Shown here piece after piece: positions 25,332 to 32,970 of a stretch of DNA of 64,000 nucleotides; position 1 is the first letter of the stretch, and every line of letters starts with the position of its first letter. This stretch comes from Microbacterium sp. M28 (GTDB taxonomy: Bacteria > Actinomycetota > Actinomycetes > Actinomycetales > Microbacteriaceae): assembly GCF_025836995.1 (NCBI RefSeq), contig NZ_CP107546.1, forward strand, positions 1,240,001 to 1,304,000, in the 5' to 3' direction. A program made the position numbers and the translations under genes. The notes under the pieces were generated by a model that ran no database searches, was not told the DNA's origin, and saw only the letters and a list, made by a program, of their open reading frames with translations.

Positions 25332-25664
25332 ATGTCTGAACTGACTGTTCCGGCGCCGGTGCAGGCGATGGTCGACGCGATCAACGCCGCGGACACGGAC
25401 GCGTTCGTGGCGGCGTTCACGGAAGACGGCTTCATCGACGACTGGGGCCGGGTGATGCGGGGTCGCGACGGCGTGCATCGGTGGGCGGGCAGTGACGCGA
25501 TCGGTGCCGGTGCCCGGATGACCCTGCTGACCGCGGAGACCGAGGGCGATACGACGAGCGTGAGGTTCGCCTGGTCGAGTCGCGTGTTCAACGGCGAGTC
25601 GAACGGCATCTTCGTCGTAGACGGTGACCGTCTCGCCAGCTTCACGATTCCCCCGAACCACTGA
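25332..25664 (+). CDS. NTF2-like / SnoaL-fold small protein
   Basis: A 110-residue protein with the nuclear-transport-factor-2-like pattern VQAMVDAINAADTDAFVAAF, then GFIDDWGRVMRGRDGV. The fold is used both for small enzymes and for ligand binding, so no reaction can be given. GGAGGAC precedes the ATG, and the stop overlaps the ATG of the next gene by one base. Confidence 0.75.
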   Translation: MSELTVPAPVQAMVDAINAADTDAFVAAFTEDGFIDDWGRVMRGRDGVHRWAGSDAIGAGARMTLLTAETEGDTTSVRFAWSSRVFNGESNGIFVVDGDRLASFTIPPNH

Positions 25665-26536
25665 TGGCCGCGCAGGACACCGTGGTCTCGTTCGCATCGG
25701 GCGAGACAGCGGGAGAGAGCATCGTCCGCACCGTGCGTTCGCACCAGGGCGGCGCGATCGTCGTCACCGATGCGACGCCGTTCCACCCGATCGATCACAC
25801 CTGGCCTGATCAGCCGGGTGATGCCGGGACCATCGCGTCCGGCGACGAGTCGGCCGATGTCGTCGAAGCCGTGATGGTCGCCGAGAGCGAGGACGGCGCG
25901 TTTTTCGTGGGCGCTGAGATCCCGGTCAAGCGCGGTGTCGTGGGATGGGCGTGGCAGGTCGGTCACCGGCTGGCGGCACCGGATGCGCCCGACTGGCTGA
26001 AACCGGGCGTCGAGGTCTCGTTGAGCGCGGATGCCGGGCTGCGGGCGGCACTCAGTCGGGGGCATACGTCGTGCCATCTCGCCTCGCTCGCCCTGGATCT
26101 CGCCGTCGCAGATCTGTGGCGCAAGGATCCGGGAACCGACGCGCTCGGCAACCCCGATTTCGAGGGTCGGGCGAACCAGACGAGCCGGATCCACGAGGGC
26201 GGCGCGGTCGATGAGTACCGGCTGGGGAAGAGCCTGCGTCGTGCCGGGTTCGATACGGAAAGCTTCGCGGCGTCGCTGGGCGAGCGCGAGCAGCGCATCA
26301 ACGAGCAGTTGTCGGCCTGGGTCGCGTCGGGCGCCTCGAGCCGTATCGTGACAGACGGGCCGACGATCATCGACATGCGTCGATGGGAGTGCGCGCTGCC
26401 CGAGGGGACCGCGTCGATTCCCTGCGGTGGCACTCATGTGCATGCGCTGTCGGAGTTCGCGTCGATCGTCGTGTCGTTGGATCTGTCCGATCCGCAGCTG
26501 CTCGTGATGACGACGGTGGCGACGCCGGCAGCTTAG
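25664..26536 (+). CDS. AlaX-like alanyl-tRNA editing / metal-dependent hydrolase
   Basis: The 290-residue protein carries the two zinc motifs of the alanyl/threonyl-tRNA editing domain: HxxxH as HTSCH (His 134 and 138) and CxxxH as CGGTHV (Cys 254, His 258). The N-terminus has the AlaRS-like DATPFHPIDHTWPDQPG. This fits a free-standing editing enzyme that hydrolyses mischarged Ser- or Gly-tRNA(Ala), by family. About 110 residues between the motifs are less typical. It is coupled to the NTF2-like gene by a one-base overlap. Confidence 0.8.
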   Translation: MAAQDTVVSFASGETAGESIVRTVRSHQGGAIVVTDATPFHPIDHTWPDQPGDAGTIASGDESADVVEAVMVAESEDGAFFVGAEIPVKRGVVGWAWQVGHRLAAPDAPDWLKPGVEVSLSADAGLRAALSRGHTSCHLASLALDLAVADLWRKDPGTDALGNPDFEGRANQTSRIHEGGAVDEYRLGKSLRRAGFDTESFAASLGEREQRINEQLSAWVASGASSRIVTDGPTIIDMRRWECALPEGTASIPCGGTHVHALSEFASIVVSLDLSDPQLLVMTTVATPAA

Positions 26537-26537
26537 A

Positions 26538-26783
26538 GGGCTCGTACGGCCGGGCGGCTCGCACGGCACAGCCGGCTCGTATGGCTTAGCAGTCTCGTAC
26601 GGCCGGGCCGCTGGTTCGGCCCAGGTGTCTCGCACGACTTGGCCGTCTCCCATGGCCTGGCCTGCACGTACAGCCTGGCGGCTCGCATGGCTTAGCCGTC
26701 TCGTACGGCCGGGCCGGCTGGTTCGGCCCAGGTGTCTCGCACGACTTGGCTGTCTCCCATGGCCTGGTCGGTTCGTACGGCGT
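26538..26783. repeat. Degenerate 17-18-bp tandem array with an 88-bp duplication
   Basis: Units close to GKCTCGYAYGGC recur near 26540, 26556, 26574, 26592, 26626, 26645, 26662, 26680, 26698, 26733, 26752 and 26769. Overlaid is a larger direct repeat: 26573-26660 and 26679-26767 are nearly identical, with three substitutions and one 1-bp insertion. The array fills the space between the AlaX-like gene and the NUDIX gene and supplies the last codons of the latter. Confidence 0.8.
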
Positions 26784-27213
26784 CACCGAGCTTCGCGCTG
26801 AGTCCGGCGGCCAGCACGTGTGCCTGCGCGAGCGGGATCCAGCGGCAGGTCCACGCGTGGTCGGCGTCCGCGTCTGACGGGTCGTGCTCTCCGGCCGACC
26901 ACACCGTGCTGATGTCGGTGACGTCGACGGACATCAGGAAGAAGTGCCGCCGGGCGATCTCGTCGCGCGACGGCGCGAGGTCGTAGTCGGTCGCACCGAG
27001 GGCGCGCTCGACGCGGCCGTGCAGTCCGGTCTCCTCGCGCAGTTCGCGGACTGCGGCGTCGGCCGGTGTCTCGCCGGGGTGGACGCTGCCTGCGGGCACT
27101 TGCACGCCGGTGACATCCATCGGCTGGTGATCGTGCGTGAAGACGAGCAGATGTCCGTCGGCGATCACGTAGCAGACGGCCTTCTCGACGACGGTGGGCT
27201 GGGGCGACGACAT
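26692..27213 (-). CDS. NUDIX hydrolase
   Basis: Hydrolyses a nucleoside diphosphate linked to another moiety; the substrate is unknown. It has 173 residues. The NUDIX box begins GSVHPGETPADAAVREL and continues REETG. The last 18 residues (after QAMGD) are encoded by the repeat array and are probably not part of the fold. The ATG at 27213 follows TAGGCT by six bases. Confidence 0.85.
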   Translation of the reverse strand: MSSPQPTVVEKAVCYVIADGHLLVFTHDHQPMDVTGVQVPAGSVHPGETPADAAVRELREETGLHGRVERALGATDYDLAPSRDEIARRHFFLMSVDVTDISTVWSAGEHDPSDADADHAWTCRWIPLAQAHVLAAGLSAKLGDAVRTDQAMGDSQVVRDTWAEPAGPAVRDG

Positions 27214-27219
27214 GTTGTC

Positions 27220-27225
27220 AGCCTA
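27220..27225 (-). promoter_or_regulatory. -10-like TAGGCT for the NUDIX gene
   Basis: TAGGCT on the minus strand, six bases (GACAAC), then ATG 27213. Confidence 0.6.
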
Positions 27226-27250
27226 GAGACGGGGCACCGGAACCGTCGTC

Positions 27251-27276
27251 TCGTTCCGGACGCGGGTCCGGAACGA
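27251..27276. terminator. Hairpin between the HNH and NUDIX genes
   Basis: A perfect 10-bp stem, TCGTTCCGGA (27251-27260) and TCCGGAACGA (27267-27276), with a 6-nt loop. It lies about 340 bp past the HNH stop and 25 bp upstream of the NUDIX -10, so it could end read-through into NUDIX. No T-tract. The rest of 27214-27399 shows nothing else recognisable. Confidence 0.4.
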
Positions 27277-27399
27277 CAGCGTCAGGGTCGGGTTGTCGAT
27301 AATCCGACGCGCGCACTGTCGACGGCGGCCGTGAACGGCCATGCCGCCCGCGCGACGAACGTCAGGCCTCAGGCGCGGAATGCCGGCACATCAAGTGCT

Positions 27400-27610
27400 G
27401 ATCCGTCAGGTGACGAGCGCGGCTCGGCTGGTTGTGTTCGCGAAGGCGCGTCAGGCTGAGTGTGCGGATGTCTGTAGGCCCGTCGGTGCGGAGATCCGCC
27501 AGGTCGCGAGTTCGGGTCCGCTGGTTGTGCCCGCGAAGCTGCGTCACGCCGCACGCGTAGAGGTCCGTCAGCCCACCGGTGTGGAGACCCGACACGTGCC
27601 CCGGCGAAGA
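27400..27610. repeat. 93-bp degenerate tandem repeat, 2.3 copies
   Basis: Units start at 27400, 27493 and 27586 (partial) with GATCCG, GATCCG and GACCCG; GCTGGTTGTG recurs at 27427 and 27520. By eye units 1 and 2 agree at roughly three quarters of positions. The period is a multiple of three, and the minus strand reads open as 31-residue units containing LRT-GPTD and HNQ. The array abuts the 3' end of the DUF222-HNH gene. It is not CRISPR-like. Confidence 0.75.
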
Positions 27611-27614
27611 CGGG

Positions 27615-29075
27615 TCAGGCTGCAGGCGCGAATCGTCGCGGCGGCGGATCGATGTCCGAGAACGCGTAGCGCAGGGCGACCCGCGGTGGCAGCGCGACGG
27701 TCGCACCACCCGGTTCGCGCAAGACGAAGTCGTCTGTTCCGTCGCGGGTGATCCGCCATCCGCCGTGATGCAGCTGCATGTGGTGGAAGCGGCAGAGCAG
27801 GATGCCGCGTTCCACGTCCGTGCGTCCTCCTCCCGCCCACTCATCGATGTGATGCGCCTCGCAGTACGAGGCTGGCCGGTCGCAGTTCCGCCATCGGCAT
27901 CCGCCGTCTCGGACGGCCAGTGCGATGCGCTGCGGAGGTGTGAAGAGCCGCTGCTCACGTCCGATCCGCAGCGGGTTCCCGCGCGGATCGACCGTCACGA
28001 GGAGCGCTCCGCTGTCGCAGATGTGCTGTTCGGCGCTCTCGCGGGGGAGAGCGATCAAGCCGTCTTCGGTCAGCGCGGCTCCGCGCTCGCCGTCGTGGTC
28101 GATCGTCTGCACGAGTCGGACGCCGGCCTGCTTGACGCCGAAGACGGTCGCAGCGTCGGCCCGGGACCCGGCATCGAGGAGATCGATCATCAGGTCGTAC
28201 GCGAGCTGGTCGTTGGTGCGCGGGTCGGCGGCGAGCGTCTGCGCGGCTGCCTGCTCGGCATCGTCGACGAAGCGCGGCCCGCCGCGCCGCGGACGCAACG
28301 CGGCGTCGTGGATGGTCTTCACGAGAGCGAAGCCTTCGTCGTCGTAGGTGGTCGCGCCGTGGTGGACGCCGTCGCGATCAGTCCACATGCGGAATGAGCG
28401 GTTCTCGTGCCGCTCCAGGAAGCGGCGCCTGGAGCCGTCCGGGTCGAGGATGTCGCGCAGGGTGCGCGCAGCCGATGTCAGCTCTTCGACCGTGCGGTGC
28501 GCCGCCTCATCGACCAGTTGCGCGACGGCCAGCGTCCACGCGGCGAGGCCCTCGGCATCCGGCACCCGATCGCCGTCGTCTTCGTGCGGCGGCTCGCCCA
28601 GGCCCCGCAGGACCGCGTCGTGCTGCGCGGCGGAGATGCGCCCGGTCAGCAACGCCTGGTCGGCTGGCTCATGCCAGGTGTGCGCGGGTGATGCCGCGTC
28701 GTGGGCCTCACCCGCGGTGGCGTCGCGGTCGGAGCTGCCCAGCAGCGCCGATCCGACGCGGATCCGCTGTGCGGCATCCGAACGGGTGCTCCCGGTGACG
28801 TCCTGCAGGAGTCCGACGGTGCTCCGATGTCCGTGCCGCTGCGCCAGGCCATCGTGTCCGGACTCGCGCGCGGATCGCGCCGCGGCGATGCCGGCACCCA
28901 GCGCGGTGACCCTGTCGAGGCACCGCGAGAGCGCAGCTGACGCGCGCATCGTCTCGACGAGTTCGTCATCGGAGAGCGCACGCAGTGCCGTGGGGAGCTC
29001 GGTGGCCGCAGCATCCTCACCGAGGAGCGCGCGCAGGGTCGTGACCTGCTCGTCGATCTCGGTGAAGAAGCTCAT
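27615..29075 (-). CDS. DUF222 / HNH endonuclease protein (13E12 family)
   Basis: A 486-residue protein. The N-terminal DUF222 helical region (GHRSTVGLLQDVTGSTRSDA, RISAAQHDAVLRGL) leads to a C-terminal HNH nuclease: GGCRWRNCDRP, YCEAHHIDEWAGGGRT and GILLCRFHHMQLHHGGW, with paired Cys for zinc. These genes are multicopy in actinobacteria and resemble the mycobacterial 13E12 repeat family; their biological role is not settled. The ATG at 29075 has GATCAT at the leaderless spacing. Confidence 0.88.
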   Translation of the reverse strand: MSFFTEIDEQVTTLRALLGEDAAATELPTALRALSDDELVETMRASAALSRCLDRVTALGAGIAAARSARESGHDGLAQRHGHRSTVGLLQDVTGSTRSDAAQRIRVGSALLGSSDRDATAGEAHDAASPAHTWHEPADQALLTGRISAAQHDAVLRGLGEPPHEDDGDRVPDAEGLAAWTLAVAQLVDEAAHRTVEELTSAARTLRDILDPDGSRRRFLERHENRSFRMWTDRDGVHHGATTYDDEGFALVKTIHDAALRPRRGGPRFVDDAEQAAAQTLAADPRTNDQLAYDLMIDLLDAGSRADAATVFGVKQAGVRLVQTIDHDGERGAALTEDGLIALPRESAEQHICDSGALLVTVDPRGNPLRIGREQRLFTPPQRIALAVRDGGCRWRNCDRPASYCEAHHIDEWAGGGRTDVERGILLCRFHHMQLHHGGWRITRDGTDDFVLREPGGATVALPPRVALRYAFSDIDPPPRRFAPAA

Positions 29076-29081
29076 ACGACG

Positions 29082-29087
29082 ATGATC
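29082..29087 (-). promoter_or_regulatory. -10-like GATCAT for the HNH gene
   Basis: GATCAT on the minus strand ends six bases before ATG 29075. It keeps the A2 and T6 positions but lacks T1, so it is a weak match. Confidence 0.3.
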
Positions 29088-29169
29088 CCCGAGGCCACCG
29101 ACATTCGAACCTTTTTTCGAGTCCGATTCAGCCGATAGCCGGTAACGGATTCATAACGCCTTCGCTGAG

Positions 29170-29175
29170 TACGCT
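29170..29175 (+). promoter_or_regulatory. -10-like TACGCT for the HAD hydrolase gene
   Basis: TACGCT ends six bases before ATG 29182. Confidence 0.55.
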
Positions 29176-29181
29176 GGCGTC

Positions 29182-29820
29182 ATGCCCCTCGCGCTGTTCG
29201 ATCTGGACGGCACGTTGATCGATCAGGCGAAAGCGGCGGCGCGGTGGGCTCGAGAGTTCGGCGAGCAGCGCGAACTGAGATCCGACCAGATCGCATACCT
29301 CGCGGCAGCCCTCGGCGAACGGCGCTCGAAGGCGGATGTCTTCGAGGACGTCGTCGACACCTTCGCCTTGTCTGACGACCCGATCCGGTTGCGGGAGGCG
29401 TATCGCCGTCGGATGCCGCGGTTCGTGACCTGTCCCGATGGAGCGCTCGAGGCGCTCGCGGCGATGCGTTCGGCGGGCTGGACGATCGGTATCGTCACCA
29501 ACGGCGAGGTCGACAATCAGGAGGGCAAGATCCTTCGAACCGGTCTCGGCGACGCGGTCGACGGATGGGTGATCTCCGCGGAGGCCGGCGTCCGCAAACC
29601 GGATCCGGCGATCTTCGCTCTGGCTGCTCGTCGCCTCGGAGCGCCGCTGCGTGGCTGGATGATCGGAGACGGCCTCGAATCCGACGTCCTCGGCGGCGCG
29701 GCCGCGGGACTCGAGACGGCATGGATCGCGGATGACCCTACCGGCGACCTCGGGACCGTCGCAACGATCACCGCGGCCGATGTGCCCACCGCGATCACGC
29801 GGATTCTCGCTTCGAGCTGA
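29182..29820 (+). CDS. HAD-family hydrolase
   Basis: A 212-residue haloacid-dehalogenase-like phosphatase. Motif I FDLDGTL carries the nucleophile Asp and acid Asp; motif II is IVTNG; motif III Lys lies in VRKPDPAIF; motif IV is GDGLESDV. A helical cap lies between motifs I and II (subfamily IA). The substrate is unknown. Confidence 0.88.
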   Translation: MPLALFDLDGTLIDQAKAAARWAREFGEQRELRSDQIAYLAAALGERRSKADVFEDVVDTFALSDDPIRLREAYRRRMPRFVTCPDGALEALAAMRSAGWTIGIVTNGEVDNQEGKILRTGLGDAVDGWVISAEAGVRKPDPAIFALAARRLGAPLRGWMIGDGLESDVLGGAAAGLETAWIADDPTGDLGTVATITAADVPTAITRILASS

Positions 29821-29845
29821 TCTGAAAGGATCGGCTCACTGATCC

Positions 29846-30694
29846 TCAGAACGCGTCGAGCGCCTCGGCGAGCATCCGATGCCCCTGGGCCTCGAAGTCC
29901 TCCTCACCCACCTGGAACGCCCAGCAGGCGGTCCCGACCGCTTCCTTGAGTCGGTCCCAACGCCAGAGGTCCGGATCCCGCGGGTCCTCGCCGTACCCCT
30001 CGAAGAAGGCCTGCTCGAGGTCCGGCCTTCCGCGCCACTGCTGAGCATCCAGGCGTGCGAGATCGCTGGACGGCGGACGGAAGCCGAAACGCCCGAAGTC
30101 GATGATCCGCACGGTGCCGTCGTCGAGCAGCCAGTTCCGCGGCTGCCAGTCACCGTGCGTCGGCACCACTCGGACGGGGCCGGTCGGAGCGGCCGCAAGC
30201 GCCACTCGCGCCGCCCTCTCATCCGTCTCGTCGATGCGGTGCGGACCGTCGAGCCATCTCAGCGCCCGAGCGGCCGTGGCGGACTGCACGTCGGCATCCA
30301 TGCGCGACTCGAGATCGTGCAACCGGCGCAGCAGCGCGCCCGCCTGCCGATACGTGGATGACTCGTGCTCGGCATCCGTGCCCTCGACGAGGTCGCCCGG
30401 CAGGTAGTCGAGCACCATCACGCGCAGCGACAGGTCGGAGTCGCGCAGGAGAGCCGCGTGTCCGGTCGCGACGAGATCATGTGTGTACGCCGGGTGCGCG
30501 GCCCATTCGCGGGCGAAGTGGTGGTTCGATGCGCCACCGGCTTTGAGGACGACGTCGCCGTCCGTGGTCCGAAGGTGAAGCACCGTCGACTCCACGACGC
30601 CCCAGGACATGTCGCGAACGACTCGCGCGTCGGGCATCCGCTCGGAGACCCACTGCCACTGCGCCGGTGTCAGGCGCCCGGGCCGATCGCTCAC
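29846..30694 (-). CDS. Aminoglycoside phosphotransferase-like kinase (APH/choline kinase fold)
   Basis: A 282-residue protein with the APH catalytic loop HGDWQPRNWLL and the metal motif IIDFGRFG. The nucleotide-binding part is short (VVLKAGG). Such genes are often small-molecule kinases rather than resistance enzymes, so resistance is not implied. I start at GTG 30694, which overlaps the stop of the RNB gene by four bases (GTGA); a longer frame would run deep into that gene. Confidence 0.8.
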   Translation of the reverse strand: MSDRPGRLTPAQWQWVSERMPDARVVRDMSWGVVESTVLHLRTTDGDVVLKAGGASNHHFAREWAAHPAYTHDLVATGHAALLRDSDLSLRVMVLDYLPGDLVEGTDAEHESSTYRQAGALLRRLHDLESRMDADVQSATAARALRWLDGPHRIDETDERAARVALAAAPTGPVRVVPTHGDWQPRNWLLDDGTVRIIDFGRFGFRPPSSDLARLDAQQWRGRPDLEQAFFEGYGEDPRDPDLWRWDRLKEAVGTACWAFQVGEEDFEAQGHRMLAEALDAF

Positions 30695-32109
30695 GTCGAG
30701 AACTCCAGCTCGCCCTTCGTGATGTCGGCGCGGACCAGAGTCAGTGAAACGATATCGCCCGGAGCGGAGCCGGCAGGGACGGGAGCGGACGCCGTGACGG
30801 CGGGGTCCGCGATCTGAACGGCCGCACGGTCTCCGTCTCGGATCTCGATCACACTCGCCTCGACCCGTGAGCCGACGAACGGGGTCATCAGCGCCGCCTC
30901 GACGCAGTTGATCGTCGCGGAGTTCAACTTCGAGGCGCGCTGCGAGGATGCTTGCATGAGCCCGGGCAGCTCGGGCAGCGACTCGCGGGCCCATCCTGGT
31001 GCCTCCCGCCCGGACGAGACGGCCAGACAGATCGCGAGAGCCCATCGGTCGACGAGCCTGCGCAGGGGAGCGGTCGCGTGCGCGTACGGGGCAGCGATCG
31101 CCGCCTGTTCGGCATCCGCGGGTGCGGCGCCGTCGAACACGACGTACCCCGCGCCCCGGAACAGCGCCGCCGCGGCCTCGAGCACGGGCAGCGTCAGCGG
31201 ATCCGCCCGGTCGAGCTCGCGCAGGTACTCGCCGTACTCGCCCCTCGTCCAGGGGCGTCCCAGAGCCTCGGTCTGCCGGCGGAACGCTTCGAACGACTTC
31301 TCATCCGGTTGCGGCATCGTCCGCAGCACGCCGACGCCGGCATCGATCATGACGGATGCCGCGGTCATCCCGGTCATCAGCGACAACTGCGCGTTCCACT
31401 CCTCGACGGGCAACGGCCGACGGCGCTCGATCCGGTACGTGCCGTCGTCGGCGCGCACGACCTCCTCATCGGGAAGATTGAGACTCGCCCCGCCACGCGC
31501 GCGCTCCTGCTCGACGCGGAGCTCGCCGATCCCGCGGAGCAGATCGGCGGGAGATTCCTCCCCGGCATCCAGCATCCGTTGGAGTGCGGCGTACTCGAGT
31601 TGCGCCCGCGACCGGATCAGCGCCCGCTCGAGACGGAAGTCGGTCACATCGCCGTCGCCGGACAGCGCGAACGTCCACACCAGCGCCGGGCGCTCGACGT
31701 CCGGGAGGAGCGAGGCGCGATCCTCGCTGAGCGACCGAGGATGCAGCGGGATCGACCCATCCGCCGCATACAGGGTCTGGCCGCGCAGGCGCGCCGCGGC
31801 ATCCAGAGCTCCACCGGGCGTGACGAATGACGGGACGTCGGCGATCGCGTAACGCACCTCGAAACCCGAACCCGCGCGCGCGAGATGAAAAGCCTGGTCG
31901 AGATCCTTCGAGCCGGGCGGGTCCAGCGTCACGAACGGCACGTCGCGCAGGTCGAGCTCCGGAACGGATGCCGAAGCCGATGCCGCCTCGGACTCGGCCT
32001 GCGCGGAGAACTCGACCGGCGCATCGAGGGATGCTCGCAGTCCGGCGAGCGCCGCGGCCAGCTCGCTCTGGGCGGCGGACGGGGCGACATGGGCGCGACG
32101 CTGAGGCAT
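30691..32109 (-). CDS. RNB-domain exoribonuclease (RNase II/R family)
   Basis: A 3'-5' RNA exonuclease by family. It has 472 residues, much shorter than RNase II (about 640) or RNase R (about 800): cold-shock domains at the N-terminus and a full S1 domain are missing. The RNB core is present: TLDPPGSKDLDQAFHL with the catalytic Asp cluster, ADVPSFV, and APYAHATAPLRRLVDRW. The C-terminal 60 residues may form a beta-barrel. The ATG at 32109 is six bases after TAGTCT. It is co-transcribed with the kinase gene. Confidence 0.88.
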   Translation of the reverse strand: MPQRRAHVAPSAAQSELAAALAGLRASLDAPVEFSAQAESEAASASASVPELDLRDVPFVTLDPPGSKDLDQAFHLARAGSGFEVRYAIADVPSFVTPGGALDAAARLRGQTLYAADGSIPLHPRSLSEDRASLLPDVERPALVWTFALSGDGDVTDFRLERALIRSRAQLEYAALQRMLDAGEESPADLLRGIGELRVEQERARGGASLNLPDEEVVRADDGTYRIERRRPLPVEEWNAQLSLMTGMTAASVMIDAGVGVLRTMPQPDEKSFEAFRRQTEALGRPWTRGEYGEYLRELDRADPLTLPVLEAAAALFRGAGYVVFDGAAPADAEQAAIAAPYAHATAPLRRLVDRWALAICLAVSSGREAPGWARESLPELPGLMQASSQRASKLNSATINCVEAALMTPFVGSRVEASVIEIRDGDRAAVQIADPAVTASAPVPAGSAPGDIVSLTLVRADITKGELEFST

Positions 32110-32115
32110 GCATCG

Positions 32116-32121
32116 AGACTA
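32116..32121 (-). promoter_or_regulatory. -10-like TAGTCT for the RNB gene
   Basis: TAGTCT on the minus strand, six bases, then ATG 32109. Confidence 0.55.
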
Positions 32122-32148
32122 TCCAGAGCCGTCGTCCCGAGGGGGCGT

Positions 32149-32154
32149 TAGCGT
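32149..32154 (+). promoter_or_regulatory. -10-like TAGCGT for the PEP-mutase-like gene
   Basis: TAGCGT ends six bases before ATG 32161; it favours this ATG over the in-frame GTG at 32155. Confidence 0.5.
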
Positions 32155-32160
32155 GTGATC

Positions 32161-32931
32161 ATGACCGTTGCAGAGAAAGCCAAGACCCTTGTCGCCCTCC
32201 ACCGCGCCCCGGAGATCCTCCGCGTCGTGAACGTCTGGGACGTCGTATCGGCCCAGGCCGTCGCCGCGCTCGGCGAGACCAAGGCCCTCGCCACCGCCGG
32301 GCACTCGATCGCCGCCACGTTCGGCTATGCGGACGGCACGATTCCGCGCGAGATCATGCTCGACATGGTGTCGCGCATCGCCTCGGCTGTGGACGTCCCG
32401 GTGACCGCGGACCTCGACGACGGGTACGGCGACGCGGGGGAGACGACGCGCCTCGCGATCGCCGCCGGCGCGGTCGGTGCGAACATCGAGGACCGGCTGA
32501 AGCCGCTGGCCGAGTCCGTCTCGGACGTCGCGGCGATCGTCAAGGCCGGTGAGGCGGAAGGCGTGTCCTTCGCACTCAACGCCCGCACCGACGCGATCGT
32601 GCGCGGAGGCGACCGTCCGCTCCAGGAGAGCATCGCGGATGCGATCGAACGCGGCCGCGCCTACCTCGACGCCGGCGCGACGACGATCTTTGTCCCCGGC
32701 ATCCTGGACGCCGACGTCACACGCCAGCTCGTCTCCGGCATCGGCGAGAACCGGGTCAGCGTCATCGGGCTGCCAGGCGCCCTCACGGCCGCCGAGTACG
32801 AGGCGCTGGGCGTCGCCCGCATCTCCTACGGCCCGACGACCCAGCGCGTCGCCCTCACGGCGCTGCAGGATCTCGCATCGAGCCTCTACGCCGACGGTGT
32901 CATCCCGGCGAGCACCCGCGCACTGAACTGA
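32161..32931 (+). CDS. Isocitrate lyase / PEP mutase superfamily protein
   Basis: A 256-residue TIM-barrel enzyme. The metal-binding block TADLDDGYGD and GANIEDR are clear; NARTDA is conserved. The catalytic KKCGH of isocitrate lyase is absent, so it is not glyoxylate-cycle ICL; members of this branch cleave or mutate C-C or P-C bonds of 2-oxo acids. The exact substrate is unknown. Confidence 0.8.
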   Translation: MTVAEKAKTLVALHRAPEILRVVNVWDVVSAQAVAALGETKALATAGHSIAATFGYADGTIPREIMLDMVSRIASAVDVPVTADLDDGYGDAGETTRLAIAAGAVGANIEDRLKPLAESVSDVAAIVKAGEAEGVSFALNARTDAIVRGGDRPLQESIADAIERGRAYLDAGATTIFVPGILDADVTRQLVSGIGENRVSVIGLPGALTAAEYEALGVARISYGPTTQRVALTALQDLASSLYADGVIPASTRALN

Positions 32932-32958
32932 TCGGATCGGACGAGTGGCCGCGCGCCC

Positions 32959-32964
32959 TAGACT
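32959..32964 (+). promoter_or_regulatory. -10-like TAGACT for proS
   Basis: TAGACT ends six bases before GTG 32971. Confidence 0.6.
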
Positions 32965-32970
32965 TGTCGC

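Noticed and set aside
26538..27610. The two arrays as CRISPR or tRNA-like sequence
   Set aside because: Units are contiguous and degenerate without spacers; no cloverleaf or CCA end can be folded by eye.
29846..31045. Longer start for the phosphotransferase gene
   Set aside because: It would overlap the RNB gene by over 350 bp on the same strand; GTG 30694 gives the usual four-base overlap.
32161..32931. Isocitrate lyase (aceA)
   Set aside because: The KKCGH catalytic loop is missing and the length is 256 residues, half that of ICL.
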